Source: CAYJEQ01 sp964369235 (GTDB taxonomy: Bacteria; Bacillota; Clostridia; Oscillospirales; Ruminococcaceae). Taken from it: 64,000 nt of DNA. Position numbers and translations under genes: made by a program. Below are positions 42,801 through 51,860 of the stretch, one piece after another. The notes under the pieces were generated by a model, which saw only the letters and a program-made list of their open reading frames with translations, was not told where the DNA came from and did not search any database. The DNA lies in assembly GCA_964369235.1 (NCBI GenBank), contig CAYJEQ010000005.1, positions 1-64,000 of the forward strand, written 5' to 3'. Within the stretch, counting starts at the first letter, position 1; every line of letters begins with the position of its first letter.

Positions 42801-43420
42801 TTTCTCAGTGGCTCAATACGCTGTTCTAGCTCCATTAAAATATCTTTAAGTCTTGCTAGATTGTCCTCGGTGGCTGTAAGTCTGCGCTCTGCTTCGGATT
42901 TCTGGTAGCGATACTTTGCAATACCTGCTGCTTCCTCAAAAATCTCTCGGCGCTCCTTGCTTTTTGCCGATACTATCTCGGCAATCTTACCCTGTCCGAT
43001 TATAGAATATCCGTCCCTACCTAGTCCTGTATCCATTAGCAGTCCATGAACATCTTTAAGCCTTACCATAGACTGGTTAATACGGTACTCACTATCACCA
43101 GAACGATATAGCTTTCTAGTAATATTAACCTCATCACTATCCATGTCCACTATTCGCTGACGATTATCTATAGTCAGTGTTACACTGGCAAATCCCTGTG
43201 CTTTTCTCGCCTGTGTACCACCAAAAATTACATCTTCCATCTTAGCACCACGAAGTGTTTTAGAGGACTGCTCCCCTAATACCCAGCGCACTGCATCGGA
43301 TATATTACTCTTACCACTGCCATTTGGCCCTACCACTGCTGTAATTGGATAGTTAAACTCTAATTTAGTCCTATCTGCAAATGACTTAAAGCCCTGTATT
43401 TCTATTGATTTTAGTTTCAA
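39839..43420 (-). CDS. smc: Smc, chromosome condensation ATPase
   Basis: A 1193-residue SMC protein: Walker A GPNGSGKSNISDAVRWVLGEQ near the N-terminus, two long coiled coils (about 170-500 and 670-1020), a hinge with IKGILGTVSSVI and GYRYRVVTLDGQVINAGGSFTGG (about 515-670), and the C-terminal ABC signature LSGGEQAFVAIAIYFSIL with Walker B CLLDEIEAALDD. It acts with ScpA/ScpB in chromosome segregation. The start is TTG with AAGGATG upstream. Confidence 0.97.
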   Translation of the reverse strand: MKLKSIEIQGFKSFADRTKLEFNYPITAVVGPNGSGKSNISDAVRWVLGEQSSKTLRGAKMEDVIFGGTQARKAQGFASVTLTIDNRQRIVDMDSDEVNITRKLYRSGDSEYRINQSMVRLKDVHGLLMDTGLGRDGYSIIGQGKIAEIVSAKSKERREIFEEAAGIAKYRYQKSEAERRLTATEDNLARLKDILMELEQRIEPLRKESIKAKEFVELSNEKKTLEISLWINTINNSKGLIKEQEDKITLCKGDYDRLIATIDQIEAEINDMFLQMQNCSVEMESKRLEIKELEEKSASGNSSIAVMKNTLEHNKTSIAQLEKDRDLSLGDRDKIKDIITKSIEQLEINNKALEDYIQEKADKKDSSTHINNKLLEINKDLEVLKVRRAEYHNKINETKLQGATSSTILEQSTSRLQEIDSQHNLFEENLQGLSDEVANCNGLITHIDESVTQLNNTKEGYNYKLSSRMDSYNNILAKEKDIRDSISGKEQRAKLLKDMEDAMEGFNYSVKFIHKASASGQIKGILGTVSSVISTKQEYSLAIETALGAAMQNIIVSSEQSAKDAINKLRQAKAGRATFLPLTSVKGKIINEQGIEDHYGFVGIASKLVTYDEKYSGIISSLLGRIIVVEDLDEGTSIAKSYGYRYRVVTLDGQVINAGGSFTGGSQIQSAGVLSRRSEIDALKADSRKLAEDLKTLGDDVERATAEINGLQASIKAIDSQLLTASEDRFAAMAQLKIAQSAYSEAINNQKKAQEEKEILTKRLQELTQQSSSVTQLITTLENELATCGEEIKSLEDNGKEIVDSYAQLQNHLTKIDMDIALVQKDKEQLETTIAQHTSQIDNQQSRARELGERIDNLNKSSEEIILDIERLENQLVGTKSEIETLSKQISDSQARRYQYEEKATSLRNSTKGYMDQREQFSSTLARLEEKKNSLQGEYDSIISKLWDEYELTRTMAEEIAQPVENPTEANGKLATLRSKIRALGNVNVGAIEEFQEVNGRYTFLKVQLDDVESSKNKLQKLIEELTAQMQSIFKEQFAAINSNFSKIFVELFGGGKASLTLTEPDNVLESGIDIFVQPPGKLIKSLQSLSGGEQAFVAIAIYFSILHVNPSPFCLLDEIEAALDDVNVSKYARYLRKMSDKTQFITITHRRGTMEEADTLYGVTMQEEGISKLLELNVTELESKLDFKKDIK

Positions 43421-43437
43421 AAAGTCACATCCTTACA

Positions 43438-44442
43438 CTACCCCATTACCGGTTCTATAATAATTTCCTCAGATTTTAACTGAGGGTTTTCCTTTATTTT
43501 TGCTTTGTATCCTAGTTCTTCTAGCTCTAGGATATTTTTTCGCTGTTGTCCTATCATCTTAGATAGTTTGCCCTTAGGCACCTGTATAATTATCTCCCCT
43601 AAGGGGATATGTAAATCCTTAATTAATCTCTTAACTCTACCTAGCATTATATAGTTATCACATAACTCCCTAAATGCTGGATGGTAGGCACCTGCAATCA
43701 TATCTTCCTCCAGCTGTTTCTCAGCATGAAGTCCTACTCTGATTACATCTATGGCACTTCCCTCAAAAAGCTCAATTAGTTCTGCTACTAAAGGCACCGA
43801 CTGCATAGCACTTGGTGGGTTATAACTGCCCTCCTGTACTAGCTGTGCTAGATATGTATTAGGTAGTACCACTGTTGGATATATTCGAGCTGTTTTAGGC
43901 TCTAGGGCAATTAGTGATTTTGCTGTTAATACTGCTTTCTCATGGCTATCACCATAAAGGCCGGTCATCATCTGTACCCCAAGGTCAATGCCCTCTGATT
44001 TTATAAGAGTGGCAGCTTTTATTACATCATCACTGCTGTGTCCTCGTTTATTTAATGATAGTACCTGACTATCCATAGACTGACAACCTAGCTCTATGGC
44101 TGTAATTGTATATGGTCTGAGATTTATCATTAACTGGCTGTCTATACAGTCCGGTCTGGTGGAAAATCTAATACCACTAAAAACTCCTAGTTTTACATAT
44201 CTTTCAGCTAAATCCAGTAAGCTATACATATACTCAGGGTTAATTGCTGTAAAGCTACCACCGAAAAATGCCAGCTCACAGCCTCTTTTACCTGAGTTCA
44301 TAACCTCTATACAGATTTTTTCCACCTGTGCTACTGTAGGAGGTAAAGCTCTCCCTGTTATGGCGTTCTGATTACAGAAACTGCACTGATTAGGGCATCC
44401 CTCATGGGGGATAAATACTGCTACATTGCCTTTTATACTCAT
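43438..44442 (-). CDS. Elp3-like radical SAM protein
   Basis: A 334-residue radical SAM enzyme. The cluster motif C-x3-C-x2-C is in EGCPNQCSFCNQ (about residues 16-26), followed by FFGGSFTAIN, IRFSTRPDCI and AIELGCQSMDSQVL, as in the Elp3/oxygen-independent coproporphyrinogen oxidase-like group. The substrate is unknown; this smc-rnc neighbour is widespread in Clostridia. It overlaps rnc by four bases (ATGA). Confidence 0.85.
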   Translation of the reverse strand: MSIKGNVAVFIPHEGCPNQCSFCNQNAITGRALPPTVAQVEKICIEVMNSGKRGCELAFFGGSFTAINPEYMYSLLDLAERYVKLGVFSGIRFSTRPDCIDSQLMINLRPYTITAIELGCQSMDSQVLSLNKRGHSSDDVIKAATLIKSEGIDLGVQMMTGLYGDSHEKAVLTAKSLIALEPKTARIYPTVVLPNTYLAQLVQEGSYNPPSAMQSVPLVAELIELFEGSAIDVIRVGLHAEKQLEEDMIAGAYHPAFRELCDNYIMLGRVKRLIKDLHIPLGEIIIQVPKGKLSKMIGQQRKNILELEELGYKAKIKENPQLKSEEIIIEPVMG

Positions 44443-45110
44443 CTACCCATTAGCTCCAGTGCTTCCTTAGCAGCCATCTGCTCTGCTGTTTTTTTACTTC
44501 TTCCTACTCCAGAACCGATTACATTGGAGTTTAGGTGAACCTGTACTGTAAAGGTTTTATCATGGTCTGGGCCTTCTTCATCTACCAGTACATATCTCAG
44601 ATGTTCTTCAGGATTTTTCTGGATAATTTCCTGTAGAATAGTCTTGTAATCTACAAAGGCTGGTTTACTTTCCCTTACTAGAGATCTCTCTACAAAAGGC
44701 AGAATAAATTTTCTCGCCTCTTCTACACTACTATCAAGATAGATAGCTGCTATTAGTGCCTCTAAGGCATCAGCAAGTATGGAAGGTCTTGTTCTTCCAC
44801 CTGTGTTTTCTTCCCCTTTGCCTAGTTTAAGGTATTTGCCTAAACCTATCTCCTCTGCAAATATGTGTAGGGATTTCTCACATACAATAGCTGCACGCAG
44901 TTTTGTTAAATCCCCCTCTGTAAGGGAATAGTTGTTAAATAAAAAATCTGACACCACAATGGATAGCACTGCATCCCCTAAAAATTCCTGTCGCTCGTTA
45001 TACTGTAGGTTTTCCTTAGATTCGTTAGCGTAGGAGGAGTGGGTTAGGGCTATCTGGAGAAGTTTTTTATTCTTAAAGGTATAACCGATTTGTTTCTCTA
45101 ATCCGTTCAT
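44439..45110 (-). CDS. rnc: Ribonuclease III
   Basis: A 223-residue RNase III. The catalytic domain has the signature NERQEFLGDAVLSIVVSDFLF, with the second acidic site in LADALEALIAAIYLD. The C-terminal double-stranded RNA-binding domain is around 155-222 (KTILQEIIQKNPEEHLRYV, KKTAEQMAAKEALELM). It processes rRNA and mRNA. Usually acpP lies between plsX and rnc in Firmicutes; here it does not. Confidence 0.96.
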   Translation of the reverse strand: MNGLEKQIGYTFKNKKLLQIALTHSSYANESKENLQYNERQEFLGDAVLSIVVSDFLFNNYSLTEGDLTKLRAAIVCEKSLHIFAEEIGLGKYLKLGKGEENTGGRTRPSILADALEALIAAIYLDSSVEEARKFILPFVERSLVRESKPAFVDYKTILQEIIQKNPEEHLRYVLVDEEGPDHDKTFTVQVHLNSNVIGSGVGRSKKTAEQMAAKEALELMGR

Positions 45111-45230
45111 ATCTATTTCCGTACCTTTCTAATATTTCAGTTAATATTTGTATAATTATTATCCTAGAAAGTGCTGGAGATACTGAGAAAAACACACTAA
45201 ATTCTTAACCTGCTTTTCTCAAAATCTCCC

Positions 45231-45258
45231 CACCCCAGTAATTTTACCCACTGGGGTG
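45231..45258. other. Hairpin between plsX and rnc
   Basis: CACCCCAGT (45231-45239) and ACTGGGGTG (45250-45258) form a perfect 9-bp stem with a 10-base loop, 11 bases after the plsX stop. No U-tract follows on the minus strand; it may be an RNA processing or partial termination site. Confidence 0.5.
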
Positions 45259-45268
45259 GAGTATAATC

Positions 45269-46285
45269 TTAATCTTCTGTTTCTTTAATATCCATCTGGG
45301 ATAGTACAGCCGACATGGTGTCAATCATGCCACTTTCATGGCAACGCTTTGCCTGTCTAATAGCATTTTTAAAAGCTAGAGGATTGGAGCTACCATGAGC
45401 TTTAATAACTGGTTTTCTAAGTCCTAGCAGTGGTGCACCACCAGTTTCAGAATAGTCCATTTTACCTCTTATTGCCTTAATATCCTTTAGTAGAATAGCT
45501 GCGCTGATCTTATTAGCAAAGGTTTTTGTGAATATATCCTTTAGAGTGTTGCTAAAAGATTTTCCCATACCCTCGGTAACCTTAAGGGCGATATTACCTG
45601 CAAAACCATCACATACTGCCACATCACACATGCCCAGTGGCATATCTCTACCCTCTATATTACCAATAAAGTTAAGTGGGCTATTTTTTAGTATACCGTA
45701 GGCTTTTACATATGGAGGTAGGCCTTTTGTTTCCTCAACACCGATATTTAGCAGTGCTACCTTAGGGCGCTCTCTACCAATTATCTTCTCCATATACACA
45801 CTGCCCATTACCCCAAACTGTGCTAGCATCTCTGCTCTACATTCGTGGTTAGCACCAGCATCTAGTAGTAGATAGGGGCCATTCTTTGACAGTGTTGGCA
45901 CTAGGGCACTAATAGCCACTCGCTTAATAGTCTTAATACGCTTAACTATTAAAGTACCACCTACAACTAAAGCCCCTGTGCTACCAGCTGATACAAAGGC
46001 ATCTCCACCAGCTGTGGAAAGTAGTTTTAAACCTACTGCCATAGAACTATTATTATAGCTTTTCATAATCTCTGTAGGCTCTGCCTCAATAGGCATAACT
46101 GTTTGGGCTTCTACTATCTCCATACGGTCTAGGGAGATGTTATTCTCAGCTGCTGTTTCTTCTATAATCTCTTTATTACCTGTTAGCACTATGTCTACAT
46201 CATATTCGTCAATAGCCATTTTACAGCCTTGTAATACTGCTAGTGGTGCATTATCTCCACCAAAAGCATCAACAATAATCTTCAC
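45269..46285 (-). CDS. plsX: PlsX, acyl-ACP:phosphate acyltransferase
   Basis: A 338-residue PlsX, which makes acyl phosphate for phospholipid synthesis. Motifs: MKIIVDAFGGDNAPLAVLQG, AGSTGALVVGGTLIV, LLLDAGANHECRAEMLAQFG, NIGVEETKG, CDGFAGNIALKVTEG and GLRKPVIKAHGSS. The start is GTG with AAGGAG upstream. Downstream fab genes are absent at this locus. Confidence 0.95.
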   Translation of the reverse strand: MKIIVDAFGGDNAPLAVLQGCKMAIDEYDVDIVLTGNKEIIEETAAENNISLDRMEIVEAQTVMPIEAEPTEIMKSYNNSSMAVGLKLLSTAGGDAFVSAGSTGALVVGGTLIVKRIKTIKRVAISALVPTLSKNGPYLLLDAGANHECRAEMLAQFGVMGSVYMEKIIGRERPKVALLNIGVEETKGLPPYVKAYGILKNSPLNFIGNIEGRDMPLGMCDVAVCDGFAGNIALKVTEGMGKSFSNTLKDIFTKTFANKISAAILLKDIKAIRGKMDYSETGGAPLLGLRKPVIKAHGSSNPLAFKNAIRQAKRCHESGMIDTMSAVLSQMDIKETED

Positions 46286-46286
46286 C

Positions 46287-47597
46287 TTAAATCACTCCTT
46301 GCTCGGTTAATGCATTTTTATATTCCTCAATGCCTTTAAGTGCCTGAGTTTCATATCTTAGGTTTTTATCCTTAATCCTAACTGGGTTAGGAGGTAGTAT
46401 ACCCATATTACATCCCATAGGCTGAAAGTCCTTAGAATATCCATCACTAATGTAGTGGCACAGTGCCCCTGTCATTGATGAAACTGGCAAATCTAGCTGA
46501 GGTTTACCCTGTAGCTGATGTGCCATGTTAATCCCTGCAATTATCCCAGACATAGCTGATTCAATATAACCCTCTACCCCTGTAATCTGCCCTGCAAAGA
46601 ATATCCGATTATCTGATTTAAATCTAAAGCCTTTATCTAGTAGCTTAGGAGAATTTATAAAAGTATTACGGTGCATAACACCATATCTAAAGAATGTAGC
46701 ATCTTTAAGCCCTGGAATCATAGAGAAAACTCTCTTCTGCTCTGGGAATTTAAGATTTGTCTGAAAACCTACTATATTATACATACTACCCTGTTCATTT
46801 TCCTTTCTAAGCTGTACTACAGCATAGGGGCGAATGTCGGTTACAGGGTGGTATATACCCACTGGTTTTAGTGGGCCATAGCGCATGGTTTCGGCACCAC
46901 GTTTAGCCATTACTTCAATAGGCATACAGCCTTCATATACTTTAAAGCTGTCCTTCTCAAATTCTTTAAGAGGTGCCGACTCAGCCTCTACTAAAGCCTC
47001 ATAGAAAGCCTCGTACTGGTCTTTGGTAAATGGACAGTTAATATAATCTGCATCTCCTCTGCCATATCTTGCAGCATAAAAGGCAATATCCATATCTATG
47101 GAATCAAAATCCACTATAGGCGCTGCCGCATCATGAAAGTTAAGATATCCTTCCCCTGTTAGCTCCCCAATAGCCTTAGATAGGCTATCAGTTGCCAGTG
47201 GGCCAGCGGCAATAATAACATTGCCCTCTGGGATTGTAGTAGCTTCTTCTTCCACTATGGTGATGTTAGGGTGGTTTCTTATTATCTCGGTAATCATATC
47301 AGAGAATTTATCCCTGTCTACAGCTAAAGCACCACCAGCACCTACTGCTGTTTCTTTTGCTACCTTTACAATTAGGGAATCCAGTATACTCATTTCTTCC
47401 TTTAGCATACCTGCTGCTGAACCTACACGCATGGCTTTTAAGGAATTAGAGCAAACAAGCTCAGCAAAGCCCTTGTAGTGGTGGGCTGGTGTTAGCTTGT
47501 TTGGTTTCATCTCGATAAGTGTTACCTTAATCCCTCTTTGGGCTAGTTGATAGGCTGATTCACAACCTGCCAGCCCTGCTCCTATTACTGTTACCAT
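46287..47597 (-). CDS. trmFO: TrmFO, tRNA (uracil-54-C5)-methyltransferase, folate/FAD-dependent
   Basis: A 436-residue FAD protein that makes ribothymidine 54 in tRNA with methylenetetrahydrofolate. The FAD motif is MVTVIGAGLAGCESAYQLAQRG; other signatures are ELVCSNSLKA, KPVGIYHP, FFAGQITGVEGYIESAMSGIIAGIN and PMGCNMGILPP. Its start overlaps the topA stop by one base. Neighbourhood topA-trmFO is common in Firmicutes. Confidence 0.95.
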   Translation of the reverse strand: MVTVIGAGLAGCESAYQLAQRGIKVTLIEMKPNKLTPAHHYKGFAELVCSNSLKAMRVGSAAGMLKEEMSILDSLIVKVAKETAVGAGGALAVDRDKFSDMITEIIRNHPNITIVEEEATTIPEGNVIIAAGPLATDSLSKAIGELTGEGYLNFHDAAAPIVDFDSIDMDIAFYAARYGRGDADYINCPFTKDQYEAFYEALVEAESAPLKEFEKDSFKVYEGCMPIEVMAKRGAETMRYGPLKPVGIYHPVTDIRPYAVVQLRKENEQGSMYNIVGFQTNLKFPEQKRVFSMIPGLKDATFFRYGVMHRNTFINSPKLLDKGFRFKSDNRIFFAGQITGVEGYIESAMSGIIAGINMAHQLQGKPQLDLPVSSMTGALCHYISDGYSKDFQPMGCNMGILPPNPVRIKDKNLRYETQALKGIEEYKNALTEQGVI

Positions 47598-49678
47598 TAC
47601 TCCTTAACTCCTTTTTCAAAGCCACAACCTTCTTTTAGACAGTGGATTTTACCTAGTTTACCCATCTTTCTAAATAGTGTTGAGCTACACTTAGGACAGC
47701 TGTCTTCTAAAGGTTTGTCCCAAGTCATAAAGTTACAGTTAGGATATCCAGAACAACCAAAGAATGCCTTGCCTTTTTTGGATTTCTGTGCAACTATTTT
47801 ATTACCACAAATCGGACAGTTACCTGGGGTTTCTTGTACGATTTTCTTGGTGTTTTTACACTCTGGGAACCCTGGACAAGCTAGGAATTTACCAAATCTA
47901 CCGATTTTGATAACCATGTTTTTACCACATAGTTCACATACAATATCAGTTTCTTCTTCTGGCACCTTCATACGGGTACCTTCCATGGTTTTTTCTGCTT
48001 TTTCCAATGTTTTGGAGAAATCACTGTAGAAGTTTTCCAGTGTTTTAACCCATTTTGCTTTCCCTAGCTCAACATTATCAAGGTTTTTCTCCATCTTTGC
48101 TGTAAACTCTACATCTACGATATTTGCAAACTGCTCTTCCATTAACTGAGTTGTTACCTCACCTAAAGCTGTAGGTTTAAGGGCTTTACCCTCACGCTCT
48201 ACATAGCTTCTTGCAATAACTGTTGTAATTGTTGGTGCGTAGGTAGATGGTCTACCTATTCCGTTTTCTTCTAGGGTTTTAATAAGTGATGCCTCGGTAT
48301 ATCTTGCCGGTGGCTGGGTAAAATGCTGATTAGGTGCTAGGTCTTTAACCCCTAGTGGCATATCTTTTTCAATTGGAGGTAGTGCGCCACTATCCTCATC
48401 TGCTTCGTCCTTGCCTTCTTCGTATAGCACTGTAAAACCATCGAATTTAACTGTATATCCTGAAGCCTTAAAGTTATACTCTCCTGCCCCAATATCAGCA
48501 GAAACAGTATCCATTAGGGCATTAGCCATCTGGCTGGCAATAAATCTCTCCCAGATTAGCTTGTACAGCTTGTACTGGTCGGTAGTTAGACTAGCCTTAA
48601 CCATATCAGGTGTTAGAGAAATCATTGTAGGTCTAACAGCTTCGTGGGCATCCTGTGCAGCTGATTTAGACTTGTAAACACGCTTGGTGCTTGGCAGATA
48701 GTCTTTTGAGTACTTATTTGTGATGAAATCCTCTGCTTCTTTAACAGCGTCATCGGATATTCTTAGGGAGTCTGTTCTCATATAGGTAATAAGACCTACT
48801 GTGCCATGTTCAGGTACATCTACACCTTCGTATAGCTCCTGTGCTGCCTTCATTGTTCTTCTAGCCTGAAAACCTAGCTTTCTTGATGCTTCCTGCTGTA
48901 GTGTGGAGGTGGTAAATGGTGGTGCTGGGGATTTTTTTCTAACACCCTTCTTTACAGCTGTTACGATAAATTTAGCATCTGCTAGATCCTTCATAATCTG
49001 CTCAGCTTCTTCACCAGAGGTAATCTCAATCTTTTCGCCATTTTTGCTGTGTAGCTTAGAGGCAAAGGCTTTCTTACTGCCTTTAGCTGTTAGCTTTGCA
49101 TCTATTGTCCAGTATTCTTCTGATTTAAAGGCTGCAATAGCTCGCTCCATGTCCACAATTAGCTTAACTACAACCGACTGTACTCTACCAGCAGAAAGGC
49201 CTTTTCTCACCTTTCTCCACAGGAATGGAGATAGCTGATAACCTACTATTCTGTCTAGTATTCTTCTTGCCTGCTGTGCATTAACTAAATCCTGATCAAT
49301 AGTTCTAGGATTAGCCATACCGGACTGTACACCTGTTTTGGTAATTTCATTAAAGGTAATTCGGTTGGTGTCATTAATATCCAGCCCTAATATGTGAGCA
49401 AGATGCCATGAAATAGCCTCTCCCTCTCTATCGGGGTCGGTTGCTAGGTATACTTTTTGGCTTACTGTTGCTTGGTGCTTTAGTGTTTTGATAAGGTCTT
49501 CCTTACCTTTTATATTTACATATTTAGGTGTAAATTCATTTTCTACATCTACGCCAATCTTACTTTTTGGCAGATCTCTAATATGTCCGTTAGAGGCAAG
49601 TACCTCAAAATCTTCCCCTAAAAACTTCTTAATAGTTTTTGCTTTAGCTGGGGATTCCACGATTACTAAATTAGACAT
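47597..49678 (-). CDS. topA: DNA topoisomerase I
   Basis: A 693-residue type IA topoisomerase. The Toprim domain starts MSNLVIVESPAKAKTI and has the acidic triad in ATDPDREGEAI; the active tyrosine is in GLITYMRTDSLRIS. The C-terminus carries three zinc-ribbon repeats (CELCGKNMVIK, CPICGNKIVAQ, CPKCSSTLFRK). It relaxes negative supercoils. The order dprA-topA-trmFO is typical of Firmicutes. Confidence 0.97.
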   Translation of the reverse strand: MSNLVIVESPAKAKTIKKFLGEDFEVLASNGHIRDLPKSKIGVDVENEFTPKYVNIKGKEDLIKTLKHQATVSQKVYLATDPDREGEAISWHLAHILGLDINDTNRITFNEITKTGVQSGMANPRTIDQDLVNAQQARRILDRIVGYQLSPFLWRKVRKGLSAGRVQSVVVKLIVDMERAIAAFKSEEYWTIDAKLTAKGSKKAFASKLHSKNGEKIEITSGEEAEQIMKDLADAKFIVTAVKKGVRKKSPAPPFTTSTLQQEASRKLGFQARRTMKAAQELYEGVDVPEHGTVGLITYMRTDSLRISDDAVKEAEDFITNKYSKDYLPSTKRVYKSKSAAQDAHEAVRPTMISLTPDMVKASLTTDQYKLYKLIWERFIASQMANALMDTVSADIGAGEYNFKASGYTVKFDGFTVLYEEGKDEADEDSGALPPIEKDMPLGVKDLAPNQHFTQPPARYTEASLIKTLEENGIGRPSTYAPTITTVIARSYVEREGKALKPTALGEVTTQLMEEQFANIVDVEFTAKMEKNLDNVELGKAKWVKTLENFYSDFSKTLEKAEKTMEGTRMKVPEEETDIVCELCGKNMVIKIGRFGKFLACPGFPECKNTKKIVQETPGNCPICGNKIVAQKSKKGKAFFGCSGYPNCNFMTWDKPLEDSCPKCSSTLFRKMGKLGKIHCLKEGCGFEKGVKE

Positions 49679-49769
49679 TATTTCACCTTTCCTTTCCTTG
49701 TGCTAGATACCTTATATTACTACAAAGCATCTAATACTTTCTTATATTAAACCTTAATAGGGATTTATC

Positions 49770-50963
49770 TTAAATTTTCTCTATGATTGAGTAACTGCCT
49801 TTATCACTTCTCTTTATTATCGACTTAATTTCTAGTTGGGTAAGGTGGGATAACACATCCTTTATAGAAATTGATGTTATATCGGATATTTCGTCAGCCC
49901 TTAACTCATCTACAATCAGTGCTGTGCAGATAATTTCTTCTAACTCTGATAAATCTTTTGGCAGTGATACTTTAACTATTGCTTTTTCCTGCTTCACAGA
50001 AGTTTTGTCCTTTGATTTAGGTTTTTTTACAGGATCCTTTACCTCTTTTGCTATCTCTTGATAGTTTAGGTTATACTGATAATGGTCTAAATATTCCTCT
50101 AATACATCATTGGGATGGCACAGAGGCTTTGCACCTTGTTTTATCAGATTATTTGTGCCTGCTGAGGTTTTAGAAAATATACTCCCCGGCACTGCAAATA
50201 CATCTCTATTCTGGTTAAGTCCATGAGTTGCCGTAATTAGTGAGCCACTTTTTTCGTCAGCTTCTATTACACAGATACCTTTTGCTATGCCAGATAATAT
50301 TCTATTACGCACTGGGAAATGTTTACCCACTGCTGGGGTTTCTGGTGGATGTTCTGATAGGATAGCACCATTACCTGCTAGGATTTTATGATAGATTTCC
50401 TCACTGGCTGTGGGATAGATTACATCTACACCACTACCTAGTACCGATACCACCTTACCACCCTGTTCTATGGCGCCTTCTAGACAGATTGTGTCTATTC
50501 CGTCTGCCATTCCACTGATAATTACAGCACCGGCAGCCGATAGACCTGAGGCAATTAACTTCCCTGCAACTAATCCGTATTTACTGGCATCTCTTGTGCC
50601 TACCATAGCTATAGGTAGCTTACTATTAAGGTCTGGTAATGTTCCCAGTCCATATAGTAATACTGGTGGCCCATAGATATGTGCTAGTCGTCTTGGAAAA
50701 GCTTCATCTTCCGGTGTTATTATAAAACCGCCTAGATTTCTCATCTGCTCTATTATCTCTCTAGGTCGAGTAAGGTCGACGGCCTTAAACTTAGTTATTT
50801 CTCCTATGGTAAGTATACCATATTCCTTTAACTGGCTTTCGCTAGACTCATAGATGGTTTTAGGTGAGGGGATTACCTCAAGAATACCTGCAGCTCGTAC
50901 ACTGCCTGGATGAAAAAACAAAGAAAACCATATATGATAAATTTTATCTTCCAGTGTACCCAT
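49770..50963 (-). CDS. dprA: DprA/Smf, DNA-processing protein
   Basis: A 397-residue DprA, which loads RecA on incoming single-stranded DNA in transformation. A Rossmann-like core has PIAMVGTRDASKYG, AAGAVIISGMADGIDTICLEGAIE, VSVLGSGVDVIYP and FPVRNRILSGIAKGICVIEAD. A C-terminal winged-helix domain follows a Lys-rich linker (about 300-335). The start is ATG after AGGAGGG. Confidence 0.94.
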   Translation of the reverse strand: MGTLEDKIYHIWFSLFFHPGSVRAAGILEVIPSPKTIYESSESQLKEYGILTIGEITKFKAVDLTRPREIIEQMRNLGGFIITPEDEAFPRRLAHIYGPPVLLYGLGTLPDLNSKLPIAMVGTRDASKYGLVAGKLIASGLSAAGAVIISGMADGIDTICLEGAIEQGGKVVSVLGSGVDVIYPTASEEIYHKILAGNGAILSEHPPETPAVGKHFPVRNRILSGIAKGICVIEADEKSGSLITATHGLNQNRDVFAVPGSIFSKTSAGTNNLIKQGAKPLCHPNDVLEEYLDHYQYNLNYQEIAKEVKDPVKKPKSKDKTSVKQEKAIVKVSLPKDLSELEEIICTALIVDELRADEISDITSISIKDVLSHLTQLEIKSIIKRSDKGSYSIIEKI

Positions 50964-50975
50964 TAGTATTCCCTC

Positions 50976-51785
50976 CTATCTGCGTCTATATAACTCCCAT
51001 GCAATTATAGAAGCCGCTACCGAAGCATTTAAAGATTCTGAACCTTCTGCCATAGGTATAATTACCTGATGATCCAGTAAGTTTACTTCCTCTTTAGATA
51101 GTCCTCTGCCTTCGTTACCAATGGCAAAGCACACACCTTTAGGAAAATTAGTTTCATTAATATTTGTAGCTATAGGACTTAGCACTGCACCGTATAAGGT
51201 GATACCTTTATTTTGTAGCAATGTTTTAGCTGTAGCTAGGTCTTTAACTGATATAATATTAGTTTTGGCTATGCCACCCATAGTGGAACGGATAACCTTA
51301 GGACTGTATATGTCTGGGCAATCCTCTGTCATTATTATACCATCAATGCCAAAAGCCCCACAAGAACGAATTATCGTACCTATATTACCTGGATCCTGTA
51401 AGGAACACAGAATTATATAGTTACCATTATTTAAGATTTCCCCACTGGAATTTCCATTGGAATTCCAATTGTTTTCTGCTATTTTGCAGACAGCATATAT
51501 CCCTTGAGGGGATTTAGTGTCGGATATTTTCTCGCTAATAGACTGGGTAATTTCATAAATATTTTCGGTTTGTGGCAGTAGTTTTGACAATATATCCTCG
51601 TAGGTAGCTGCTGCTTCCTTTGTAAGATATATTTCCTGTGGTATAAATCCTGATAGAGCATAGTCCAGTGCAAGTCTTGCCCCTTCAACGACGAATAGAC
51701 CTTTATCCCTTCTAGCTTTCCTAGAGGATAAAAGCCTTACAAGCTCTTTTACCTTTTCATTTGAATTTGAGGTGATTTTTTGCAA
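50976..51785 (-). CDS. TrmH/SpoU-family RNA 2'-O-methyltransferase
   Basis: A 269-residue SPOUT RNA methyltransferase. The N-terminal substrate-binding part (1-100; SNSNEKVKELVRLLSSRKARR) precedes the knotted catalytic domain with LCSLQDPGNIGTIIRSCGAFGIDGIIM, IIRSTMGG-like VIRSTMGGIAKTN, FAIGNEGRGLSKEE and IPMAEGSESLNASVAASIIAWEL. The target may be 23S rRNA or tRNA; the family does not settle it. The start is probably TTG at 51785, near AAAGGCATG. Often encoded beside rplT-infC as here. Confidence 0.9.
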   Translation of the reverse strand: MQKITSNSNEKVKELVRLLSSRKARRDKGLFVVEGARLALDYALSGFIPQEIYLTKEAAATYEDILSKLLPQTENIYEITQSISEKISDTKSPQGIYAVCKIAENNWNSNGNSSGEILNNGNYIILCSLQDPGNIGTIIRSCGAFGIDGIIMTEDCPDIYSPKVIRSTMGGIAKTNIISVKDLATAKTLLQNKGITLYGAVLSPIATNINETNFPKGVCFAIGNEGRGLSKEEVNLLDHQVIIPMAEGSESLNASVAASIIAWELYRRR

Positions 51786-51823
51786 TGTGCTATCATGCCT
51801 TTCTAATTATATCATTTATTATT

Positions 51824-51851
51824 ACAAAAAACGCCCGCTGTGGCGGGCGTT
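51824..51851 (-). terminator. Intrinsic terminator of the infC-rpmI-rplT operon
   Basis: A GC-rich perfect 9-bp stem (AACGCCCGC, 51830-51838, with 51843-51851), loop TGTG, and TTTTTT on the minus strand, 10 bases after rplT. Confidence 0.93.
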
Positions 51852-51860
51852 AATAAACAA

